64,000 bases of DNA from JBCDCY01 sp039180875 (GCA_039180875.1 JBCDCY010000007.1:1-64000), one strand, 5' to 3'. Numbered from the stretch's first letter, positions 7,763-16,145 are shown. Notes: generated by a model from the sequence alone, not told the origin. Numbers and translations are program-made.

Positions 7763-8734
7763 GTGGCACCGCTTGCGCTTTGGTATACGGCACCAGGTAC
7801 GGCGGAGATCCGTCCGGCGCACCCTGGGGAGGGCGATCTGCGCGTCGATGCGCGCTTTTCCGCCATCAGCCGCGGGACAGAGCGGCTGATCTGCGCCGGT
7901 GGCGTGCCCCAGGCCGAATATCAGCGCATGCGCGCCCCGTTTCAGGAGGGAGCGTTCCCCTTCCCGGTGAAGTACGGCTACGCCATGGTGGGCGAGGCGC
8001 AGGAGGGGCCGCCGGGCCTGGCCGGCCGCCATGTCTTTGCGCTGCATCCCCATCAGACGGGCTTTCGCCTGCCGAGCCGGGCGGCGCTGCCGCTGCCAGA
8101 AGGCGTACCGCCGTCGCGGGCGGTGCTGGCGGCGAATATGGAGACGGCACTGAACGCCATCTGGGACGCACCGCTCATCCCGGGCGGCCGGGTCGCGGTC
8201 ATCGGTGCTGGGGTCGTGGGCTGTCTCACTGCCTACCTCGCCGCCCACGTCGCGGGCTGTCACACTACGCTCGTGGACAAACTAGCCAGACGGCAGGCCA
8301 CGTCAGCTGAACTTGACGTGAGCTTTGAAACACTGGCGGCGTTTCGCGCAAATCCTTGTGAATACGACGTGATCTTCCACTGCTCGGCCTCTGAGGAGGG
8401 GCTGCGCGACGGCCTTTCGTCGCTCACGTTCGAGGGCACGCTGGTGGAGATGAGCTGGTTCGGCGACCGCGAGATCGCCCTGCCCCTCGGCGGGGCCTTC
8501 CATGCCAGGCGCCTCCGCCTGATCTCAAGCCAGGTGGGTCAGGTCGCCCCAAGCCGCCGGGCCACCACCACCCGCCGCGACCGCCTGGCCGAGGCGCTGT
8601 CGCTGCTGACCGACCCACGCCTCGAGGCGCTGCTCACCGACGAGGTGCGGTTCGAGGATCTGCCTTCGGCCCTCCCCACGCTCTTCGGGGCGGAGGCGCC
8701 GGGCATCGTCACCACCGTGCTCTACGGGGCCTGA
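7763..8734 (+). CDS. zinc-less MDR-superfamily oxidoreductase, BchC-like
   Basis: A 323-residue medium-chain dehydrogenase/reductase. The N-terminal domain keeps the family layout, but the usual catalytic zinc ligands are replaced: the Cys position reads AISRGTER and the His-Glu position reads PVKYGYAMVG. The nucleotide-binding motif is VAVIGAGVVG near residues 150-159. The pattern ISRGTERL resembles BchC and related zinc-free members. The GTG start is preceded by GGAGG 8 nt away, in a 41-bp divergent gap with opgH. It is the first gene of the PTPS-like cassette, so a small-molecule redox step (substrate unknown) is inferred. Confidence 0.8.
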   Translation: MAPLALWYTAPGTAEIRPAHPGEGDLRVDARFSAISRGTERLICAGGVPQAEYQRMRAPFQEGAFPFPVKYGYAMVGEAQEGPPGLAGRHVFALHPHQTGFRLPSRAALPLPEGVPPSRAVLAANMETALNAIWDAPLIPGGRVAVIGAGVVGCLTAYLAAHVAGCHTTLVDKLARRQATSAELDVSFETLAAFRANPCEYDVIFHCSASEEGLRDGLSSLTFEGTLVEMSWFGDREIALPLGGAFHARRLRLISSQVGQVAPSRRATTTRRDRLAEALSLLTDPRLEALLTDEVRFEDLPSALPTLFGAEAPGIVTTVLYGA

Positions 8735-8761
8735 CCCTCCATCTGAACAAGGGATAGCAAC

Positions 8762-9154
8762 ATGTTCGCCGTTGAAGTCCGCGATCACGTGATGATCGCC
8801 CATTCGCTCCAGGGAGAGGTCTTTGGCCCCGCCCAGAACATGCACGGGGCGACCTACGTCATCGACGTCGCCTTCTTTCGCGAGGCGCTGTCGGCCGATG
8901 GCATCGTCGTCGATATCGGCCGGGCGCACGAGGTGGTGGGCAAGGTCCTCGGGCCGCTTCGCTTCGCCAATCTCGACGAGGTCTTTCCGGGCGAGAACAC
9001 CACGACCGAATGGCTCTGCCAGCATATCCACAACGGGATCGCGGCGGCGGCCCGCGCCGGGGAGCTCGGCCCGGGGTCGGAGGGGTTGAGCACGATCCGC
9101 GTGACCCTCGGCGAAAGCCACGTCGCCCGGGCCTGGGTCGAGGGGCCTGTGTGA
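8762..9154 (+). CDS. degenerate 6-pyruvoyl-tetrahydropterin synthase (QueD/PTPS) homologue
   Basis: A 130-residue T-fold protein of the PTPS/QueD family, which normally acts on dihydroneopterin triphosphate. Zn-site positions H14 and H28 are kept, but the HGH motif reads H28-G-A30. The QueD nucleophilic Cys position is A24, and the Asp-His pair reads D72-E73. The substrate-binding glutamate E118 (TLGES) and the PGENTTTEWL segment are intact. It may therefore bind a pterin-like ligand but do different chemistry. It follows the MDR gene by 27 nt with an AAGGGA site, and its stop overlaps the next start (GTGA). Confidence 0.85.
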   Translation: MFAVEVRDHVMIAHSLQGEVFGPAQNMHGATYVIDVAFFREALSADGIVVDIGRAHEVVGKVLGPLRFANLDEVFPGENTTTEWLCQHIHNGIAAAARAGELGPGSEGLSTIRVTLGESHVARAWVEGPV

Positions 9155-10191
9155 CGGCCGATCCGCCTCTCGCTCGCTTCGCCATCCCCGGCGATCTGCA
9201 AAGCCCCACGGGCGGCTATGCCTACGACCGCCGCATCCTGGAAGGTGCCGCCGCTGTCGGCGTGGATCTGCGCCACGTGCCCCTGCCAGCCGGCTTTCCC
9301 TGGCCGAGCGCGGAGGAGCTGCGCGTGGCCGAGGCGACGCTAAGCGAGGGCGCCGGCCCCCTGCTGATCGACGGCCTCGCCTGCGGCGCACTGCCGGCGG
9401 AGATGCTGGCGCGGCTGCCCGGGCCGGTGATCGCCCTTTGCCACCATCCCATCGGGCTGGAAACAGGCCTCGATCCCTGCAGGGCGGCCGAGGCCCTGCG
9501 GCGGGAGGCGGCGGCGCTGGCCGAGGTCGCCCACGTCGTCGTCACCAGCGCCCCGACCGCCGCGACCCTGGAACGCGATCTCGGCGTGCAAGCGTCGCGC
9601 ATCAGCGTGGCGCCCCCCGGCCTCTCCCCAGCGCCGGAGGCACGACGGGGGAACCGGCCGCCGCTGATCCTCTCGGTCGGCAGCCTGACACCTCGAAAGG
9701 GGCACGATCTGCTGATCGCCGCGCTCGCCCTGATCGCGGATCTCGATTGGCAGGCGGAGATCATCGGGCCGGCCCGCGACGCCGGCTGGGCTGAAGGGAT
9801 CTATGCGCAGGCGGCGGATCTCGGCGATCGGGTGAGTTTCAGGGGCACGGCCGACGACACGGAGGTGGCGGCGGCCTATCTCCGCGCCGACCTCTTCTGC
9901 CTGCCGTCGCGCTATGAGGGCTATGGCATGGTCTTTGCCGAGGCGATGATGCGGGGCTTGCCGGTGGTGGCGCTGAAGACCGAAGCGGCGGAGGCGCTGG
10001 TGCCCGCAACCGCAGGCATGTTGATCGAGGGGGAAGACGCGGCGGCCCTCGGCACCGCGCTCCGCACGCTGCTCAGCGATCCGGACGCCGCGACCGGTGC
10101 GGCCCGCGCCGCCCGGGCCCACGCGCTCACCCTGCCGAGTTGGGAGGAGACGACGATGCGGATCGCCGACGTTCTCCGCCGGCTGGCATGA
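9151..10191 (+). CDS. GT4-family glycosyltransferase
   Basis: A 346-residue GT-B glycosyltransferase. The C-terminal donor domain shows LILSVGSLTPRKGHD, then LFCLPSRYEGYGMVFAEAM with the E-x7-E nucleotide-sugar motif. The N-terminus IPGDLQSPTGGYAYDRRI is typical of GT4 enzymes that bind small acceptors. The GTG at 9151 overlaps the PTPS-like stop by 4 nt and is preferred over the long upstream extension, which runs antisense-like through the PTPS-like gene. Placement in the cassette suggests it glycosylates the cassette product, as cyanobacterial enzymes do for pterins, but the acceptor is unknown. Confidence 0.88.
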   Translation: MTADPPLARFAIPGDLQSPTGGYAYDRRILEGAAAVGVDLRHVPLPAGFPWPSAEELRVAEATLSEGAGPLLIDGLACGALPAEMLARLPGPVIALCHHPIGLETGLDPCRAAEALRREAAALAEVAHVVVTSAPTAATLERDLGVQASRISVAPPGLSPAPEARRGNRPPLILSVGSLTPRKGHDLLIAALALIADLDWQAEIIGPARDAGWAEGIYAQAADLGDRVSFRGTADDTEVAAAYLRADLFCLPSRYEGYGMVFAEAMMRGLPVVALKTEAAEALVPATAGMLIEGEDAAALGTALRTLLSDPDAATGAARAARAHALTLPSWEETTMRIADVLRRLA

Positions 10192-10958
10192 GCTTCAGCG
10201 CGGATTGGCTGGCCCTGCGGGAGCCGGCGGACCGGCGGGCCCGGGACGCGGGCCTGATCGGCCGTCTTGCATCGTGGGGGCGCGGGCGGGCGCCTTTGAT
10301 CGTCGATCTCGGCGCCGGGACCGGCAGCACCTACCGCGTCCTCTCACCCCACCTCCCCGGCGCGCGCTGGCGCCTGGTCGATCGCGATGCCGCACTGCTC
10401 GCGCATGTCGGCGGTGATGCAGCGGTCGAAACCGTCGTCGCCGATCTCGCCGGCGACCTCGAACCGCTCCTCCGCGGGGCCGACATCGTCACCGGCTCCG
10501 CCCTGATTGACCTGGCGGCGCGCGACTGGCTCTCGGCGCTCTGCCAGGCAGCACCGCCAAGCGCCGCGATCTACATGGCGCTCAGCTATGACGGCGAGGA
10601 GACGTGGTCGCCCACACCGCCGGACGAGGCCGAGGCCCTTGCGGCCTTCCACGCCCATCAGCGCGGCGACAAAGGCCTCGGCGGCCCGGCCCTCGGCCCG
10701 GATGCGGCAAGCGCCTTCGCCGAGATCCTGCGCGCGAGCGGTCGCGAGGTTTTCACGGGGCCCAGCCCCTGGCGCCTCGGTGCCGACGACGCGGCCCTGA
10801 TCTCCGCCCTGGCCGACGGTGCGCATGGTGCGGTGGAGGAGATCGGCGCGCTGGACGCCGCCCGACGCCAAACCTGGCTCGCGGCGCGCCGCCGGGCGAC
10901 GGACGTGGAGATCGGGCATGTCGATGTCTTGGGGCTCCCCGCCGCACATCGGCACTGA
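10188..10958 (+). CDS. class I SAM-dependent methyltransferase
   Basis: A 256-residue protein with the SAM-binding motif I IVDLGAGTGSTYR at about residues 38-50, an acidic VDRD at the end of strand 2, and VTGSALIDLAA at motif IV. The ATG at 10188 overlaps the glycosyltransferase stop (ATGA), so the four plus-strand genes are a tight operon. The C-terminal half contains no domain that I recognise. Its substrate is unknown. Context suggests a late tailoring methylation of the cassette product. Confidence 0.85.
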   Translation: MSFSADWLALREPADRRARDAGLIGRLASWGRGRAPLIVDLGAGTGSTYRVLSPHLPGARWRLVDRDAALLAHVGGDAAVETVVADLAGDLEPLLRGADIVTGSALIDLAARDWLSALCQAAPPSAAIYMALSYDGEETWSPTPPDEAEALAAFHAHQRGDKGLGGPALGPDAASAFAEILRASGREVFTGPSPWRLGADDAALISALADGAHGAVEEIGALDAARRQTWLAARRRATDVEIGHVDVLGLPAAHRH

Positions 10959-10969
10959 GCGCGACGATG

Positions 10970-11001
10970 GCCTCCGGCGGGGATATTTGATCCAGCAAGA
11001 A
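10970..11001 (+). repeat. 32-bp dispersed repeat, copy 1
   Basis: These 32 bp match 54919-54950 with one difference. The core CCGGCGGGGATATTTGA is followed by a CCAGCAAGAA tail. Both copies lie just after a plus-strand stop codon, between convergent genes. I associate this element with Rhodobacterales genomes from memory. The function is unknown and is perhaps transcript 3'-end formation. Confidence 0.75.
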
Positions 11002-11034
11002 AGCCCGAGGGCTTTCGCAGTGGCTCAAATATCC
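10981..11034. terminator. 54-bp interrupted palindrome between convergent genes
   Basis: Outer arms 10981-10994 and 11021-11034 pair with one mismatch. The inner arms AAAGCCC and GGGCTTT pair perfectly around GA, with a 5-nt internal bulge on each side. The left arm overlaps repeat copy 1. It sits between the convergent methyltransferase and RibD-like genes, so it probably acts as a bidirectional terminator. Confidence 0.65.
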
Positions 11035-11059
11035 ATCGCCTGCCGCCGGCCAGAGGCGC

Positions 11060-11764
11060 TCAGCCCGCCGCCCGCTCCCAGCTTTCGCGCAGGTCGCAGG
11101 TGAAGAGCACGTCGCCGTCCTCAAACATATGCACCCGGGTCTTCGGCCGCAGCGCCTCGTCCAGGCGGTCGATGGGTGAGAGCGCCAACCCCGCCTTGCC
11201 GGAGCCGAGGATCATCGGCGCCACGAGAATATGCAGCAAGTCGATGGCATCAGCATCGAGGAAGCGAGCCAACGTATCGGCCCCGCCTTCGAGCAGGATG
11301 CGCGTGAGGCCGAGATCGCTGAGCGCCGCGACGATGTCGAGCGGGTCCATATGGCCGTTCACGGCCGCCACGTGGACCGGGATCACCCCCCGCGGCGGGC
11401 GTCCGCCCTTGGCCATCACGGCATAGACCGGCGCCTCACCGTCGTGCAGCATGTTGAGGCAGCCCGGCATCCGCCCTGTCGGGTCGATGACAACCCGCGC
11501 GGGATGCCGCCCTTCCACCCGGCGCACGGTCAGCTGCGGGTTGTCGGCGATCGCCGTGCCCACGCCCACCACCACGGCATCCACATGGGCCCGCAGCCGA
11601 TGCAGATGATCGAGCGCGGAATGGCCGTTTATGTACTTCGACGCTCCCGTCACGGTTGCAATGCGCCCGTCGAGCGTCTGGCCGAGCTGGGCCACCACCA
11701 GCGGCGCACCCGGGGGGCGCACCGGCAAAAGCGGCATCAGGGTTTCAGCCGGATTGTAGTTCAT
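11060..11764 (-). CDS. RibD C-terminal / dihydrofolate-reductase-like reductase
   Basis: A 234-residue protein with the RibD_C/DHFR-like fold. It shows VVAQLGQTLDGRIA at residues 23-36, VDAVVVGVGTAIADNP around 61-76, and the NADPH-binding signature ILLEGGADTLARFLD near 165-180. Relatives reduce the ribosylamino-pyrimidine of riboflavin synthesis or reduce dihydropterins. It lacks the deaminase half of RibD. It converges on the MDR-PTPS-GT-methyltransferase operon from the other strand, so its link to that pathway is by proximity and chemistry, not co-transcription. Confidence 0.82.
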   Translation of the reverse strand: MNYNPAETLMPLLPVRPPGAPLVVAQLGQTLDGRIATVTGASKYINGHSALDHLHRLRAHVDAVVVGVGTAIADNPQLTVRRVEGRHPARVVIDPTGRMPGCLNMLHDGEAPVYAVMAKGGRPPRGVIPVHVAAVNGHMDPLDIVAALSDLGLTRILLEGGADTLARFLDADAIDLLHILVAPMILGSGKAGLALSPIDRLDEALRPKTRVHMFEDGDVLFTCDLRESWERAAG

Positions 11765-11844
11765 CTCTCATACTCCGCACCGCGCGCCTTTTGGCTTAGC
11801 GCGCGTCGCGACGACAGCCAAATCCAAGCACTTGAACATGCGCA

Positions 11845-13392
11845 TCATTCCGCCGGCCGGGGTTGGGCCGGCTCGCGGATGCTAGCCGATGGGGCCGGCG
11901 GACTGGGCGCCACCCTGGGTCCGCGCCACGGCTGGGACTTGATCCAGCCGACGCCATAGGCGACGCCGATCAGCACCGCACACCCGCCGAGGTTGACCAG
12001 AGCCCAGGTCACCGGCTCCCGCCCGATCATGTCGAGCACCCAGCCGTTGAACCGCGACAGAGGGATCGACATCAGGAAGACGGCCAGCGATTGGGTGCCT
12101 ACCTTGCGGATGATCGGCACGACCGCGGTGAAGCCGTCCTGCACCACCCAGGCCCGCCAACGCGGCCCGATCGCCGCCCAGACCAACACCACCGCGGCCG
12201 CCAGATGGGCGAGATGAGCGAGCCCGATCCGCCCGTCCTGGATGAAGAGCGAGAAGCCCAGCGTCTCCGGCGCCCAGGTGCCGAACATATGCACGATGCC
12301 GCGATGGAGGGCGGGGAGGACCGTCTGGATCGTCTCGACATAGGTGTAGGGGAAGGTGAGGACGAGCACCACGGCGGCCAGGACCAGCCAGGCTCGGCCG
12401 AGCGGCTCCGGCGGCCGGAAGCCGGAGCGCAGCCGCTCCCCCGCCACGCCCACCGCCATCCAGGCGAGATAGGCGAGCGCCAGGAAATGCAGCCAGCGGA
12501 AGAAACCCTGATCCGACTTCCACCAGAGGAAGTTGATCCCCTGGCGCGCGTAGTAAATCCAATCGTGCAGCAGCCACGCGTCCGGAAGGAAGATCGCCCC
12601 GTGGATCTTGTGCCAGGCAAACGGGATGGTGAGCAGCACGAAAGCCGCGGCGAGGTAGACCAGCCGCCGGTCCCGGGGCGGTGCGCCGAGCCAGCCCATG
12701 CCGAAGGCAAAGCCGGTGAAGAACACCAGCTGCCAGCCGAAGGGGTTGAAGAACCAGCGGATGTCCGGGTTCCAGGGCCGCCCCGGCAGATCGGTCCACT
12801 GCATTTGCGTGGCCAACCAGAGCGCGAGAAGCGCCACGGCGACGGCGGGAAATCCGGCGAAGCGATGCAGCGCCATGACCAGCGGGATCATCGCCAGGAT
12901 CACCAGATACATCGGCAGGATGTCGAAGAGGTTGGGGATCCAGGTCAGCGTGAAGAGGCCAAGGAGGGCGGCCGCCGTATCGTCGATCAATGGCTTCAGC
13001 GGCAGCGTCTCGATATAGACTTTGCCCTCCAACCCCCAGCCCTGGCGGTCGATCAGCAGCAGCATGCCCGCCGTCACCAAGACGACGCCGATCTGGGCCC
13101 AGTAGACCTGCCAGACCCGGAAGGCGACCCGGGCGGTGCCGAGCAGCCATCCACGGCTCTCGAAGATCTTGCCGAAGGCGATGGCGGAGGCCATGCCGGA
13201 GCAGAAGACGAAGATCTCCGTCGCATCGGAAAAGCCAAAGCGCGCCGGGATCCAGAGCGTCCAGGAATTGCCCGGGGTGTGGGCGAACAGGATGATGAAC
13301 ATCGCCAGGCCCCGGAAGAAGTCGAGCCGGGGGTCCCGGGGGCGCGAGGCGGCACCGGGAGCTGTCGGGGCGGATGTCGGTTTGTCGCTCAT
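11845..13392 (-). CDS. opgC: OpgC-family glucan succinyltransferase
   Basis: A 515-residue integral membrane protein of the OpgC family known from Rhodobacter, which adds succinyl groups to osmoregulated periplasmic glucans. The N-terminus has RDPRLDFFRGLAMFIILFAH at about 19-38, the usual acyltransferase start with Arg-Asp and a membrane His. About ten hydrophobic helices follow, and the tail is Pro-rich. It lies 3 nt upstream of a TPR gene on the same strand. Its partner opgH lies 4 kb away beyond the PTPS-like cassette. Confidence 0.88.
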   Translation of the reverse strand: MSDKPTSAPTAPGAASRPRDPRLDFFRGLAMFIILFAHTPGNSWTLWIPARFGFSDATEIFVFCSGMASAIAFGKIFESRGWLLGTARVAFRVWQVYWAQIGVVLVTAGMLLLIDRQGWGLEGKVYIETLPLKPLIDDTAAALLGLFTLTWIPNLFDILPMYLVILAMIPLVMALHRFAGFPAVAVALLALWLATQMQWTDLPGRPWNPDIRWFFNPFGWQLVFFTGFAFGMGWLGAPPRDRRLVYLAAAFVLLTIPFAWHKIHGAIFLPDAWLLHDWIYYARQGINFLWWKSDQGFFRWLHFLALAYLAWMAVGVAGERLRSGFRPPEPLGRAWLVLAAVVLVLTFPYTYVETIQTVLPALHRGIVHMFGTWAPETLGFSLFIQDGRIGLAHLAHLAAAVVLVWAAIGPRWRAWVVQDGFTAVVPIIRKVGTQSLAVFLMSIPLSRFNGWVLDMIGREPVTWALVNLGGCAVLIGVAYGVGWIKSQPWRGPRVAPSPPAPSASIREPAQPRPAE

Positions 13393-13394
13393 CG

Positions 13395-14762
13395 TTACTG
13401 CGCGGCGACGCCGCCGGCGCTGAGATCGGTGCGCAGATTGGCGATGCGGGCCATGGTGCGGGCCGTGTAGCCATCCTCCGCCCCGCGCTCGCTCGCCCGC
13501 CGGCGCAGCAGCCCCTCCGCCCGGCCAAGGGCGCCGGCGCGGATGGCCGCCTCCACCGTCAGGCGCCAGAAGACATCGCGCTGCGCGTGACTGCCGCCCA
13601 CCCGTTGCAGTTGGCCGAGGGCCTGCTCGAGCGCATCGACGGCCTGGGCGTTCTCCCCGGCGCGAAAGGCGCAGAGGCCGCGGGCCGCGGGCAGGCCGGC
13701 GATCGCCGCAACCTCGTGCTGATCGTGGTCAAGGCGCTGGGCGTCCCGGGCGATGCGGGCCGAGAGCCGCTCCGCCTCCGCCGCGCGATCGCTGCGCACG
13801 AGCGCCAGCATGTAGTGCAGATCGGCGAAGATCACCTGGCCGTCGTCGATACGGGTTTGGGCGAGATCGGCCAGCTCCTCCCACCGGCTGGCCACGTCGA
13901 CCCCCTCGAGCTCCAAGCGCAGGAGCAGGGAGGCGGCATTGGCGATGTCGCGGTAGTCGTCCGTCGGGCTGCAGCGGATGCGGCGATCGTAAAGATCGAG
14001 CACCGCGCCGAAATTTCCCTTGTCGAGATGGAAGAGCGCCAGGTGCCACCAGACGTGGAAGCCGAAGTTGTTGCAATGCTCCCACTGGCCCGTGCGATCG
14101 GTGAGCCAACGCACCCCGGCATCGGCCCGGCCGGTCATATCGTGCACATGGGCGACCGCGTGCAGGCCCCAGGCATCATCGGTGTTGATCTCGAGCCCGG
14201 CGCGGCCCGCCGCCTCCGCCGCGCGATAATCGCCGGTCTCCTCCAACGCAAAGGCGGTGCAGCCAAGGAAGTAGCCCCGCATCGGATGATCGGGACCGAA
14301 GCCCGGCAATGCGGCCTCGAGCGAGGCGCGCATGCCCTTGGCGTCGCCCCGCACGAAGTAGATCTGGTGGGCGAGCTTCATCGCCAGGGTATCGCCCGGC
14401 CAGCGGGCGAGGATCGCGTCCAGCCCCTTGGCGGCGGCCGCAAGCCGACCGTTCAAGTAGTGCTCCAGCACCTCGACATAGGCGAGGCAGCGCGGCTCCT
14501 CAGCGCAGAGCTTGGCGGAGGTATATGCGGCGTGTGCCGTCGGCAGCAGTTCCGCCCGGCCGAGGAGCAGATAGAACAGCCCCTTCGCGGCATGGCCGAC
14601 GGCGAAGTCGGGCGCGGCGGCCAGCGTGCGGCCCAGATGGTCCGGCGTCGCCGCCCCATGGGCGAGGAACGCGCGTTGTGTCGCCTCCCAAGCCGCGGCG
14701 GCATCTGGATCGGTCAACGGCTTCGGAAGACCGGTCGGGTCGTCGAGCATGAGGGCCCTCAA
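13395..14762 (-). CDS. tetratricopeptide repeat protein, TTC38-like
   Basis: The 455-residue protein is made of helical TPR-like repeats from about residue 45 to the C-terminus (for example AAAPDFAVGHAAKGLFYLLLG and ETGDYRAAEAAGRAGLEIN). It has no signal peptide or membrane segment. The overall pattern, with His-rich NTDDAWGLHAVAHVHDMTG and FHVWWHLALFHLDKG, resembles the TTC38 family of unknown function. It is transcribed first, with opgC starting 3 nt after its stop, hence co-expressed with glucan modification. No enzymatic role can be assigned. Confidence 0.78.
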   Translation of the reverse strand: MRALMLDDPTGLPKPLTDPDAAAAWEATQRAFLAHGAATPDHLGRTLAAAPDFAVGHAAKGLFYLLLGRAELLPTAHAAYTSAKLCAEEPRCLAYVEVLEHYLNGRLAAAAKGLDAILARWPGDTLAMKLAHQIYFVRGDAKGMRASLEAALPGFGPDHPMRGYFLGCTAFALEETGDYRAAEAAGRAGLEINTDDAWGLHAVAHVHDMTGRADAGVRWLTDRTGQWEHCNNFGFHVWWHLALFHLDKGNFGAVLDLYDRRIRCSPTDDYRDIANAASLLLRLELEGVDVASRWEELADLAQTRIDDGQVIFADLHYMLALVRSDRAAEAERLSARIARDAQRLDHDQHEVAAIAGLPAARGLCAFRAGENAQAVDALEQALGQLQRVGGSHAQRDVFWRLTVEAAIRAGALGRAEGLLRRRASERGAEDGYTARTMARIANLRTDLSAGGVAAQ

Positions 14763-14942
14763 AACAAGCGGTACGATCAGGCATGTCAGGTGGATTTGAC
14801 GTTTTTTCTTGTACTAAACCACATACGCCTTTCTCGGCGCTCGCGTTTCCGTGCATCACCGAGATGTGAGATGGTGCGAGCCTACAGCGAAGCTAGAGAG
14901 CGACAATGTCGCGGTGATCGCCATGGGCGAGGACTTGCCGAG

Positions 14943-16145
14943 ATGCCGATGAACAAACCGGTCTTCCTGGCAGCCCTGGGCGGATTGGCGCTGCTGACGA
15001 TCGCCGCGTGGACCTTTGAGAGCGGTCGCCAGGCTGGCGCCGCCCTGATCGGCGCCTTCGCCGGCCTTGCCCTCTATCATGCCCGCTTCGGCTTCACCGG
15101 CGGCTGGCGGCGCCTGGTGCGGGAACGCCGGGGCGCCGGGCTGCGGGCGCAATTGCTGCTGATCGGGCTCACCTGCGTCGTCTCCTATCCATTGATCGCC
15201 TGGGGCAGTCAGATCGAGTGGCAGATGTTTGGCGAGAGCTGGTCGCTGGCCGCCCGGGGCAACGTGCTGCCGATGACCGTCGCCTCGGCCCTCGGCGCCT
15301 TCGTCTTCGGCGTCGGTATGCAGCTGGGCGGCGGCTGCGCCTCGGGCACGCTCTTCACCGCCGGCGGCGGCTCGACCCGGATGATGCTGGTGCTGGTGTT
15401 CTTCATCGCCGGCTCGGTCTGGGCCACGTATCATTGGGATTTCTGGGCCGGGACCGGGCGGGTCTTCGCCAACACCTCCGTCATTCGGGAGTTCGGGGCG
15501 CTTGGCGGCCTGGCGGCTTTGCTTGCCCTGCTCGGCGCGCTCTGGCTGGTCTCGCTCAGGCTCGAGCGGCGCGCCCATGGCGGGGTGGAGCGGATCGGGG
15601 GCGAGGACGGCTGGCTGCAAGGCCCCTGGTCGCTTCGGAGCGGGGCGATCGCCCTCGCCCTCGTCGGCATCCTCTGCTTCCTGGTGCTCGGCCGGCCCTG
15701 GGGCGTGACCTACGGCTTTGCCGTTTGGGGCGCCCAGGCGGTGGATCTGCTGGGCGGCAGGCCGACGGAATGGACCTATTGGTCGGGCTGGCGCCAGGGG
15801 CATGTGGAGGGCGGCCTTCTCGCCTCCGCCACCTCGGTGATGAACATCGGGATTGTCGCGGGCGCCATGGGCGCGGCGGCGCTCGCCGGCAAATGGTCGC
15901 CGATCTGGGCGCTCTCCCGCCGCGATCTTTTGACCGCGGTGATCGGCGGGCTCATGATGGGTTACGGGGCCCGGCTCGCCTATGGCTGTAACATCGGCGC
16001 CTATCTTGGCGGGCTCGTCTCCGGCAGCCTGCACGGCGTCTGGTGGCTGGTCTGGGGATTCGCCGGTTCGGCCCTTGGCGTCTGGCTGCGCGCCCGGCTT
16101 GCCATGGATCCACCCCTTCGACTGCAACCGCAAGGAGCGCACTGA
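14943..16145 (+). CDS. YeeE/YedE-family sulfur transporter
   Basis: A 400-residue membrane protein with about nine or ten helices. It has the two internal family marks MQLGGGCASGTLFTAGGG near residues 123-140 and MGYGARLAYGCNIGAYLGG in the last quarter. Each carries a conserved Cys in a re-entrant loop, which in characterised members passes thiosulfate or sulfide. The open frame extends far upstream. The ATG at 14943 is chosen for its GAGGA site 8 nt away and because helices begin right after it. No TusA-like partner gene is adjacent. A secreted DUF302 protein follows with a 1-nt overlap. Confidence 0.88.
   Translation: MPMNKPVFLAALGGLALLTIAAWTFESGRQAGAALIGAFAGLALYHARFGFTGGWRRLVRERRGAGLRAQLLLIGLTCVVSYPLIAWGSQIEWQMFGESWSLAARGNVLPMTVASALGAFVFGVGMQLGGGCASGTLFTAGGGSTRMMLVLVFFIAGSVWATYHWDFWAGTGRVFANTSVIREFGALGGLAALLALLGALWLVSLRLERRAHGGVERIGGEDGWLQGPWSLRSGAIALALVGILCFLVLGRPWGVTYGFAVWGAQAVDLLGGRPTEWTYWSGWRQGHVEGGLLASATSVMNIGIVAGAMGAAALAGKWSPIWALSRRDLLTAVIGGLMMGYGARLAYGCNIGAYLGGLVSGSLHGVWWLVWGFAGSALGVWLRARLAMDPPLRLQPQGAH

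Noticed and set aside
13374..14942. Long N-terminal extension of the YeeE/YedE frame
   Set aside because: The extension is antisense to the TPR gene and has no recognisable domain. The ATG at 14943 has a good ribosome-binding site and gives the normal protein length.
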